Assembly (NCBI GenBank): GCA_007122045.1
Contig: SKJM01000535.1
Location: 1 to 6,540, forward strand
Direction of reading: 5' to 3'
DNA length: 6,540 nucleotides
DNA from: Planctomycetales bacterium
GTDB taxonomy: Bacteria; Planctomycetota; Planctomycetia; Pirellulales; Thermoguttaceae
In this document: piece by piece, positions 1-5,385 of the stretch
How positions within the stretch are numbered: position 1 is the first letter of the stretch
Layout: each line of letters begins with the position of its first letter
The notes under the pieces: model-generated
Database searches by the model: none
What the model saw: only the letters and a program-made list of their open reading frames with translations
Told to the model about the DNA's origin: nothing
Program-made: the position numbers and the translations under genes

Positions 1-572
1 CCGATCGGCTGGAGCTTTACAACCTGGCCGACGACCCCGGCGAGCGGCGGAACGTGGCCGGCGAGCACGCGGACGTGGCGGCCCGGCTCGACGCGCTCAT
101 CGACCGCCACCTTGCCGACACGGACGCACTCGTGCCCAGGAAGAACCCCACGTACTGCCCCAGCGCGCTGGGATGGACCGGCAACAAGCACGCGACGCTC
201 GCCCGCGAGGACGGCGTGTTGCAGGTTCAATCCACCGGCGGCGATCCGTGGCTTTCGACGGGCGCCTTCCCGCGGGCTTCCGGCCGCGTTACGGTCGAAA
301 TACGGATGCGGTCGGAGGCTGCCGGCGGAGGCGCGGTGTACGTGGCCACGCGGAAGCATCCGAAATTCCACCGCGACAGAATGGCCGCCCTGCCCGTGGA
401 GCACGGCGCCGCGTGGCACACCTACCGTCTCGACTTCACGCTCGACAGCCCCCTGACCGCGCTGCGCATCGACCCGGCCTCGGCCCCCGGCACGGTCGAT
501 ATCGGCGAAATCCGGCTGATCCATTGGACGCAGCCCGGCGCGGGACGCGTGGTGCGGCATTGGGAGTTTTGA
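1..572 (+). CDS. Sulfatase, C-terminal part (5' end outside window)
   Basis: The open frame enters from the left edge (first full codon at base 3) and stops with TGA at 570-572, giving 189 visible residues. The start reads DRLELYNLADDPGERRNVA. This is the typical closing stretch of arylsulfatase-family hydrolases (an 'LYDLxxDPGExxNLA' motif near the C-terminus), followed by a helix (VAARLDALIDRHLADTDALV). Catalytic residues and the formylglycine site would lie upstream and cannot be seen, so the substrate (sulfated polysaccharide, lipid or other ester) is unknown. After about visible residue 45 the chain continues for ~145 residues as a beta-rich extension with alternating polar/hydrophobic strands (DGVLQVQSTGGDPWL, VTVEIRMRSEA, WHTYRLDF, LRIDPA, IGEIRLIHW). 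This resembles the jelly-roll or carbohydrate-binding-like tail I associate with planctomycete sulfatases; that domain name is inference. A GTG at 54 is internal, not the start. Family call is fairly secure, function of the tail is not. Confidence 0.85.
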   Translation, partial: DRLELYNLADDPGERRNVAGEHADVAARLDALIDRHLADTDALVPRKNPTYCPSALGWTGNKHATLAREDGVLQVQSTGGDPWLSTGAFPRASGRVTVEIRMRSEAAGGGAVYVATRKHPKFHRDRMAALPVEHGAAWHTYRLDFTLDSPLTALRIDPASAPGTVDIGEIRLIHWTQPGAGRVVRHWEF

Positions 573-730
573 GCAACGGATGGGTGGCACGGACCGGGGC
601 GGTACGCTACGATGGGCTTATCCGCTGCTGGACGGTTGTGTTCCCTGCGGGAATGGCCGCTGTACATAACGGCACGCAACCGGCGCCCGCATCGACCTCG
701 GAAATTGCCTGGTGCATGGGGGTAGAACCG

Positions 731-1489
731 ATGAGACCTTGTCCGAATTGCGGGGAACCGATCGACGACGGCTTTGACGGCTGCTGGAACTGCGGCGCGG
801 CTCGGGACGGCAGCATTGCCGACGATGTCGAGGCAGAAACTCCTGATCCGGAAACGTCGGAGCCGGCCGCGGGCGAACAGCCCGAGGACACACCCCGGGG
901 TTCCGCGGTGCCCGGCGACCGGAACCGCGGGCGGATTGTGGAACTGTGCTCGGCCGGCAACGTGTTCGAGGCGCTTGCCCTGCACAACGAGTTGGAGCAG
1001 GCAGGCATTCGATCGCGCTTGGCGGGCGAGTTGTTGGCAAACGCGCCCGGCGCGCTGCCCTTGGGCCAGATCACCGCGCCGCGGCTCTGGGTCTGGGAAG
1101 AGGACCTTCCCCGCGCGAGGGAAATCGTCGACGCCTGGGTGCGTCGAGCCGGTCGGGAAGGCCGCATTTCCGACGAAGAGGATGAGCCGAGCGAACCGGA
1201 CGAAGAGCCGGACGAAGGAACCGCGTTCCCGGCATCGGACAGGCCCTCGACCGGGCCCGGCTGCGTTTGGGCGATTGCCGGGCTGGCCTGCATCACGATC
1301 GGGACCATTGGGGCCCTTGTGGGACCGTTGCCTTCGGCCTGGGAAGGTGAAAGTGGCCGTGTTGGGGCCACTTCGCGTGGTTGCTGCTTCTATTCCGGCG
1401 GTTGTTGGACCGAAGGCCCTGCCGTTGAGCCAACCCAGGCCAGCGGCGTGGGTGGGCGGTGCGAAAAACAGAAGCAGCCGGGCCAATGA
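731..1489 (+). CDS. Zinc-ribbon, DUF2007-like, single-pass membrane protein
   Basis: A 252-residue protein. The first 21 residues form a zinc ribbon with Cys at 4, 7, 18 and 21 (CPNCG and CWNCG). A Pro/Glu-rich linker runs to ~65. Residues ~68-138 match the pattern of DUF2007, a putative signal-transducing domain: 'IVELCSAGNVFEALALHNELE' leads into 'AGI', then a small-residue loop, then 'LWVWEEDLPRAREIVDAWV'. An acidic stretch (~146-163) precedes one hydrophobic helix (~177-201). Start: ATG731 has a GGGGG run at 718-722, eight bases upstream. The in-frame ATG716 has no comparable ribosome site, and the frame open from 173 overlaps the sulfatase. Cytoplasmic zinc ribbon with a membrane tail is the likely topology. 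No enzymatic motif is visible; the role is unknown. Oddity: residues ~202-252 are Gly/Cys-rich, unfamiliar, and use many codons ending in A or T (about half of the first 23 by hand count), unlike the body. The authentic C-terminus may lie near residue 200. Confidence 0.72.
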   Translation: MRPCPNCGEPIDDGFDGCWNCGAARDGSIADDVEAETPDPETSEPAAGEQPEDTPRGSAVPGDRNRGRIVELCSAGNVFEALALHNELEQAGIRSRLAGELLANAPGALPLGQITAPRLWVWEEDLPRAREIVDAWVRRAGREGRISDEEDEPSEPDEEPDEGTAFPASDRPSTGPGCVWAIAGLACITIGTIGALVGPLPSAWEGESGRVGATSRGCCFYSGGCWTEGPAVEPTQASGVGGRCEKQKQPGQ

Positions 1490-1560
1490 TTCTCCCGAGG
1501 CGATCGGTTGGGCCGATAATGCGCCGTGGCAGTCCCCCGGCTCGCCAGGGCGGTGCAGAC

Positions 1561-1603
1561 CGCGTGGCCCCGGCAAAGCATTTCGCCGAAGGCGATAAGC
1601 ACC
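1561..1603 (+). repeat. REP-like repeat unit, copy 1 (43 bp, exact)
   Basis: Identical over 43 bases to 1630-1672, with a 69-base period. Its core at 1583-1595 is a small palindrome, TCGCC-gaa-GGCGA, near the right end of the unit. Copy 1 is followed directly by a second palindrome at 1608-1627. Confidence 0.9.
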
Positions 1604-1607
1604 GTAG

Positions 1608-1627
1608 CCTGGGGTCATCACCCCAGG
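1608..1627. repeat. Palindrome between the two direct repeats
   Basis: Arms CCTGGGG (1608-1614) and CCCCAGG (1621-1627) pair perfectly across the six-base loop TCATCA. The block 1599-1626, which contains it, recurs as an exact 28-base inverted copy at 1817-1844. There is no T-run after it, so it is not a standard intrinsic terminator. Confidence 0.85.
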
Positions 1628-1629
1628 AT

Positions 1630-1672
1630 CGCGTGGCCCCGGCAAAGCATTTCGCCGAAGGCGATAAGCACC
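1630..1672 (+). repeat. REP-like repeat unit, copy 2 (43 bp, exact)
   Basis: Exact second copy of 1561-1603, palindromic core at 1652-1664. Unlike copy 1 it is not followed by the CCTGGGG/CCCCAGG palindrome; sequence similarity ends abruptly at 1673. Confidence 0.9.
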
Positions 1673-1753
1673 ATCGAACCCCGTGGTGATCGGCGCCCGA
1701 GAGACCCTGTATGATCCAAACGAATTGGGTCTGAGCCGATAACCCCCGGGCAT

Positions 1754-1780
1754 GGTGCATATCGCCTTCGGCGAAAATGC
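1754..1780 (-). repeat. REP-like repeat, degenerate inverted copy 3
   Basis: The reverse complement of the right half of the 43-bp unit: GGTGC, then ATCGCCTTCGGCGAA, with one substitution at 1759 and one extra A near 1777. The palindromic core TCGCC-ttc-GGCGA sits at 1762-1774. The rest of the unit is not recognisable. Confidence 0.75.
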
Positions 1781-1816
1781 GCGAACCGAGGGGAAATGGT
1801 GGTGCGGGACCTGGGT

Positions 1817-1866
1817 CTGGGGTGATGACCCCAGGCTACGGTGCCAATGGCCTTCGGCCAAAAGCC
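1817..1866 (-). repeat. REP-like repeat, inverted copy 4 with its palindrome
   Basis: Bases 1817-1844 are the exact reverse complement of 1599-1626. The following ~20 bases are a diverged inverted copy of the 43-bp unit's right half. Its core at 1848-1860 reads TGGCC-ttc-GGCCA where the other copies have TCGCC/GGCGA: both partners of one base pair have changed, so the stem is kept. Together with copy 1 it could form a large cruciform or transcript hairpin. Confidence 0.78.
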
Positions 1867-1962
1867 AACACCGCTATCGGCCGATGGTCACCATGACTTG
1901 TGTCCAACAGCGAGGGCGTTGCCCTGGGCTGCGCAGTTTCAGGGATAAGACCTGAGTATATC

Positions 1963-1986
1963 AGACACCCTGGTCAGCCAGTGTCT
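1963..1986. repeat. Stem-loop with bulge
   Basis: Arms AGACA (1963-1967) plus CTGG (1970-1973) pair with CCAG (1978-1981) plus TGTCT (1982-1986), leaving a two-base CC bulge and a four-base loop TCAG. It has the look of another short dispersed palindrome. No T-tract follows on either strand. Confidence 0.55.
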
Positions 1987-2084
1987 AACCACGGGAAAGA
2001 ATTTTGCAAGTCGCCCGACTCGAACGAGAAGATGGGACAGATGGGTAGTCGAGGCGCACCATTCCGGGGGAGGTGCAGAAGCGC

Positions 2085-2124
2085 GTGGGTGAACCCGGCT
2101 GCTGAGACAGCCGGAACCACCCAC
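2085..2124. repeat. Symmetric hairpin just past the kinase stop codon
   Basis: Arms GTGGGTG (2085-2091) and CACCCAC (2118-2124) flank an inner stem CCGGCTG (2095-2101) / CAGCCGG (2108-2114). A three-by-three AAC/AAC internal loop separates the stems and the apical loop is CTGAGA. It begins 38 bases after the kinase stop on the minus strand, a plausible place for a transcript-end structure. The minus strand has no T-run after it, so it may protect or pause the transcript rather than act as a classical terminator, or be another dispersed repeat. Confidence 0.55.
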
Positions 2125-2162
2125 CCTACGGCTTGTGCCGAAATGGCGGGAAATCGGCGGGG

Positions 2163-5012
2163 CTACGGAAACGCCGGTAGCCGCGACGGGTCGCACCCGG
2201 CGTCGCGGCCGTTGCTGGCGGCGCCGCGGGCGGGGTTCGCCGCGTCGGCGGCAAGCGCGAAATCGGCAACCACCATGCGGTGCGCCGGAACGGTCGGGTC
2301 CGGCGCCCGCTCCCATACAACCCGGTTGAGGCTCGGCAGGTTCTCGTCCTCCGGCCCCCAGTACGACTGCCAGGCGTCGAAATCCAGCAGCACGGGCGGC
2401 TCGTCTTCATCGGCGCCTCGGAGCCGCCAGAAGGCAGCGATTCCTTCGTAAAAGTTGCGGTTGCCCTGGAAGCGGATCCTCTCGCGCGGCTCATCGCCTT
2501 CCGCGGCGTACTGGTCCACGAGCGGCACGTCCGGCACGCCGGCCACGATGCTGTCGCTCAGCACGATCGACGTGGGCAACTGGCGGCGGGCCGGCTGCCG
2601 ATCGGTCATGGCCACCAGGCCGCCGCCGAGCGAGGCCGTCAGGTGGCGCAGATTCAGCGCGGCCGCCGCGTCCTCGTGGGGGGCGCGCGTATCGGCCGCC
2701 ACCGACAGCAGCTCCTCGCTGGTGGCGAGCAACCCGTTCTCCCAGTCGAGGGCGACCGCCTGGTGCGCCTCGGCCCGCAAAAGGACCGCCTGCCCGCGCA
2801 CCGCACAATCGGCCAGTACGATTGCAGCCGGCGGTGCGGTAGGCTCGGGGTCGCCGGCCGTCAGCCGGTCGGTGCCGGGCGCGGGCCGCGTGCGGAAGAA
2901 GACGACATTGGAATGATAGGCGCCGTGATCGTCCGAAGCGTTACGGATCGACAGCGAGCACCGCCGCAGGTTCACCCGCGCCCCGCCGGACACCTCGAAC
3001 ATCGACCATTGCTCGGCCGGCACGTCGCGGGAAACGTCCAACTTCAAGGCCAGGTTTACCAGGTCCAGTTCGCCCGACGTGACCGCAACCATGCTCCGCG
3101 GCTGCTTCACCGGATGGTTGCCGTCGGGCCGGAACACGACCACCGGCTGGAACCCTTCACCTGCGCGGAGGGTGAGCCGGCGACTGGCGAGTTTCAGCGG
3201 TGCCTGCTCGCGGGGGCCGTCGTACCGCAGTTCGATGACGTTGCCCGTCTCGGCCGCCGCCACGGCCGCGGCGAGTGAGGCAAAACCCTCTTCCTCCTCG
3301 CTGCCGCCGTTGACCACAAGCACCCCCATCTGAGGGGAAGCCTCCGGTGGGCGCGCGGCCGGTATGTCCTGCGGCGGGGGTACCCGTGCGCCGAGCGCCA
3401 GCCGGCCGCTCTCCGCCGCTTCTTCGGGCAGGCGAACCACAGTGCCGCCTGGCGGGCCCACGGCAAGTCGCGCCGAGGCCGGTTCCGGTTCAAGCCGGCC
3501 GCCGGCCAATCCCGCCGATGGAGGATCCATGGGCGCCGGAGGAGCGGCTTCGGGCTCTGGCGGATCCGCCGGCCGTTGTGCATCGGCGGGTTGCTCGCTG
3601 GGTTCGGGCGTGGCGGGCCGGTCGGGCTCCGGGGCCGGCGGCCTATCCGGCGGATCTACCACGGGGGCCTTCTCTTCCACGCGGGCATTCGGGTCGGCCG
3701 GGCTGTCGGCCGGGACAGCGGGCACTCCCACCTCGTCGTCGACAATCGCGACCGCGAACTCGGCCGGGTCCGGCAACGCTTCGCCAAAGAACTCTTCCGG
3801 ACCGCCCAGCAAGGGAGGCGGCGGATGATGGTTGCCCCCCCAAACGTGCATTGCCGCAACAGCCAATAGCAAGGCCGCCGTCGGCGCCAGCCAAGGCAGG
3901 TGGCGCGCCAGCCGCGGGATGCGCGGCGGACGCGGCAATTCCCAAACCTGGCCGCTGGGGCTCAACGGCCGCAAACCGAGTTGGCGGGCCAACGCGGTCA
4001 GGTCGTGCAGTAATTCCGACGCCGCCTGGTAACGGTTCCGGGGGTCCTTCGCCAACATGCGGCGCAGGACCGAAACCAAGCTTTCCGGCGTATCGGGCCG
4101 GAACTGCCGCACGTCGGGTGGCTCGTCGCCCTGGTGCTGGAGCAGCTTCTGCAGCACCGTCCCCTCGGGGAACGGCGGACGTCCGGCAAGCATGAAGAAG
4201 AACGTGCAGCCCAGCGAGTAAATATCGCTCCGAACGTCGGCGCCGCGGGGATCGCGCGCCTGCTCCGGCGAAATATAGTCGAACGTGCCCAGTGTCACGC
4301 CGCTGGCGGTCAGGTCCGCGGCCACCGTGTCGATCTTGTGGAGCCGGGCGAGCCCCATGTCGATCAACTTCGCCCGGCCCGACGGGGTGATCAGTACGTT
4401 CGACGGCTTGATGTCGCGATGAACGACGTCCCGGTCGGCGGCGTGCGCGAGCGCCTCGGCAACTTGCACGGCATAGTTGATGGCGTCGGCCACCGGGAGG
4501 GGACCGTTCTCGTACACCAGGATTCGAAGATTCACCCCCTCGATGTACTCGAACACGATGTAGTGCAGCCCGCGGTGCTCACCGACGTGAAACACGCGGG
4601 CGATGTTCTCGTGATCGAGCCGGGCGGCCGATTGGGCTTCGTTCTGGAACCGGGCCAGGGCGTCGTCGTCGCCGGTTTGGCCGGGCGCCAGCACTTTCAA
4701 GGCCACCACCCGGCCGAGGCGTGTATCGCGGGCCCGGAATACCCGACCCATCCCGCCGCCGCCGACGAACTCCAAGAGTTCGAAATGCTCGAGCCGATCA
4801 CCGGGCACCAACCCGCTGTGACACACCTGCCGCTCCGACTCGGCCACGTGCGGCGCGGCCAAAGGGGGGTCGCTCGAAACCACAGTGGGCTGCTCATCGA
4901 GCACCGGACGCCCCGCGTCACCGGCCCAGGGCGCAGTCCCCCCCGAGCTTCCCGGGGCGACCGGGAATGCCTGGGGGGAAAGGGGCCGGTTGCTCGAAGC
5001 CGATTCGCTCAT
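2163..5012 (-). CDS. Receptor-type Ser/Thr protein kinase with extracytoplasmic beta-helix-like domain
   Basis: 949 residues. The N-terminal ~75 are low-complexity. The kinase domain (~77-341) has a glycine loop GGGGMGRVF (84-92), ATP lysine K106 in VVALKV, probable helix-C Glu125, catalytic HRDIKPSN (198-205, Asp200), and metal-binding DMG (218-220) in place of the usual DFG. GTFDYISPEQ (242-251), SDIYSLG (262-268) and Arg327 in the last subdomain follow. All key residues are present, so it should be active. A membrane helix (~374-391) leads to a long Pro/Glu/Ala-rich spacer (~395-560). Residues ~561-920 are repeated short beta strands (LVVNGG, NVIELRY, RRLTLRAGEG, LDLVNLAL, ARVNLRRCSLSIR, AIVLADCAV) like a pectate-lyase-type right-handed beta-helix. 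That part should lie outside the cytoplasm as a ligand or surface sensor; ligand and targets are unknown. Start ATG5012 has GGGAA four bases upstream. It is transcribed divergently from the methyltransferase gene. Confidence 0.93.
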   Translation of the reverse strand: MSESASSNRPLSPQAFPVAPGSSGGTAPWAGDAGRPVLDEQPTVVSSDPPLAAPHVAESERQVCHSGLVPGDRLEHFELLEFVGGGGMGRVFRARDTRLGRVVALKVLAPGQTGDDDALARFQNEAQSAARLDHENIARVFHVGEHRGLHYIVFEYIEGVNLRILVYENGPLPVADAINYAVQVAEALAHAADRDVVHRDIKPSNVLITPSGRAKLIDMGLARLHKIDTVAADLTASGVTLGTFDYISPEQARDPRGADVRSDIYSLGCTFFFMLAGRPPFPEGTVLQKLLQHQGDEPPDVRQFRPDTPESLVSVLRRMLAKDPRNRYQAASELLHDLTALARQLGLRPLSPSGQVWELPRPPRIPRLARHLPWLAPTAALLLAVAAMHVWGGNHHPPPPLLGGPEEFFGEALPDPAEFAVAIVDDEVGVPAVPADSPADPNARVEEKAPVVDPPDRPPAPEPDRPATPEPSEQPADAQRPADPPEPEAAPPAPMDPPSAGLAGGRLEPEPASARLAVGPPGGTVVRLPEEAAESGRLALGARVPPPQDIPAARPPEASPQMGVLVVNGGSEEEEGFASLAAAVAAAETGNVIELRYDGPREQAPLKLASRRLTLRAGEGFQPVVVFRPDGNHPVKQPRSMVAVTSGELDLVNLALKLDVSRDVPAEQWSMFEVSGGARVNLRRCSLSIRNASDDHGAYHSNVVFFRTRPAPGTDRLTAGDPEPTAPPAAIVLADCAVRGQAVLLRAEAHQAVALDWENGLLATSEELLSVAADTRAPHEDAAAALNLRHLTASLGGGLVAMTDRQPARRQLPTSIVLSDSIVAGVPDVPLVDQYAAEGDEPRERIRFQGNRNFYEGIAAFWRLRGADEDEPPVLLDFDAWQSYWGPEDENLPSLNRVVWERAPDPTVPAHRMVVADFALAADAANPARGAASNGRDAGCDPSRLPAFP

Positions 5013-5277
5013 TCGTTCCCAATCGATTCACATGCGCGCATTCGGAGAGCCGCATCCGCACGTGCATGACTTATCGTTCATTCGGCCCGGTAGTATTCCG
5101 GTGACCTGCGCCCCGGAGGAACCCCCCGAAAGAGTAGAGTGCAGCCTGCCTCGGCGCGCCGCCAGCGATCTTCCCCCTTGGCAACGCCGCCCCGAGACGC
5201 CGAAGAACCGGGGCTCGGAGAGACCCGGCTACACAATTCGCGGTCATTTCCACCGCTTGTCATGCCGCCTTCCATCC

Positions 5278-5306
5278 ATTTTAGTCCAATTCGCGCACGG
5301 GGTCAA
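5278..5306 (-). promoter_or_regulatory. Sigma70-type promoter for the kinase gene
   Basis: On the minus strand, TTGACC (complement of 5301-5306) is followed by exactly 17 bases and then TAAAAT (complement of 5278-5283). This is five of six matches to each housekeeping box at the ideal spacing. The expected transcription start is near 5271, about 260 bases before the kinase ATG. Prediction from sequence only. Confidence 0.6.
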
Positions 5307-5326
5307 AAGCATTCTCCCGCCGCCTC

Positions 5327-5339
5327 CCTGGTTTCCAGG
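5327..5339. repeat. Small inverted repeat upstream of methyltransferase promoter
   Basis: CCTGG-ttt-CCAGG, a perfect 5-bp inverted repeat around a three-base centre. Four C residues separate it from the larger palindrome at 5344-5366. It covers the place where the -35 box of the methyltransferase promoter would fall. Confidence 0.45.
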
Positions 5340-5343
5340 CCCC

Positions 5344-5366
5344 GGCGCGGCTAAAATAGCCGCGCC
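5344..5366 (+). promoter_or_regulatory. Perfect palindrome enclosing the likely -10 box (operator-like)
   Basis: Arms GGCGCGGCTA (5344-5353) and TAGCCGCGCC (5357-5366) are perfect reverse complements around AAA. The centre reads TAAAAT (5352-5357), a good -10 box and the same hexamer as in the kinase promoter. The -35 position is poor (TGGTTT at 5329-5334). Transcription would start near 5364, leaving a ~22-base leader. A symmetric site over the -10 box is what a dimeric repressor would bind. Alternatively it is an RNA hairpin if transcription starts further upstream. It lies 19 bases before the start codon. Confidence 0.5.
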
Positions 5367-5376
5367 CCCTCAATAT

Positions 5377-5380
5377 AGGA
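5377..5380 (+). promoter_or_regulatory. Ribosome binding site of the methyltransferase gene
   Basis: AGGA ends five bases before ATG5386. It fixes this start in a frame that stays open back to 4885 through the kinase gene's antisense strand. Confidence 0.6.
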
Positions 5381-5385
5381 CGCCG

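Larger units (their letters stand above)
1490..2162. other. Gene-free region between convergent genes, rich in small palindromic repeats
   Basis: No frame here has a protein-like translation. The open frames crossing it are products of the high GC content and of the DNA repeats themselves. It separates the 3' ends of two converging genes. It contains a REP-like cluster (1561-1866), a 13-base palindrome with arms AGGGC/GCCCT at 1913-1925, a stem-loop at 1963-1986 and a symmetric hairpin at 2085-2124. No canonical hairpin-plus-T-tract terminator is visible for either gene. The sub-stretches 1490-1560 and 1987-2084 show nothing I can name. Confidence 0.7.
5013..5385. other. Divergent intergenic control region
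   Basis: It separates the start codons of the kinase (leftward) and the methyltransferase (rightward). The right third holds the back-to-back promoter elements. The left ~260 bases would be the kinase leader RNA. They are GC-rich and contain only small inverted repeats, for example CCGGG/CCCGG around 5211-5228 and the 8-base palindrome GCACGTGC at 5058-5065. I compared it by eye with SAM, SAH and cobalamin riboswitch signatures, which would suit a methionine gene, and recognised none. The short minus-strand frames here (ends 5275 and 5253) have no protein-like features. Confidence 0.6.

Noticed and set aside
585..613. Promoter for the zinc-ribbon gene (TGGCAC-N17-TACGAT, or a sigma54 site)
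   Set aside because: The sigma70 boxes match poorly. The sigma54-like TGGCACG lacks the TTGC element at the right distance. No confident promoter seen between 573 and 730.
422..1861. Minus-strand frame of 479 residues
   Set aside because: It runs antisense through the sulfatase end and the zinc-ribbon gene. Its repeated peptide (GAYRLRRNALPGPR) is just the translation of the 43-bp DNA repeats.
1561..1866. CRISPR array
   Set aside because: Only two exact direct repeats, 43 bases long with a 26-base spacer, plus inverted copies. CRISPR repeats do not invert within an array, and no cas gene is seen.
2280..3278. Plus-strand frame of 332 residues
   Set aside because: Antisense to the kinase; Arg/Gly/His-rich with no family signature, as expected in high-GC DNA.
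4134..5069. Plus-strand frame of 311 residues
   Set aside because: Antisense to the conserved kinase domain, which is clearly the real gene. No motifs.
5078..5275. Small protein or leader peptide of 60-65 residues on the minus strand
   Set aside because: No convincing ribosome site or protein-like composition, and two overlapping frames are equally open. Left as leader RNA.
4885..5385. Upstream extension of the methyltransferase frame
   Set aside because: The extra 167 residues are low-complexity, overlap the kinase start antisense and include the promoter region. AGGA and family-like sequence support ATG5386.
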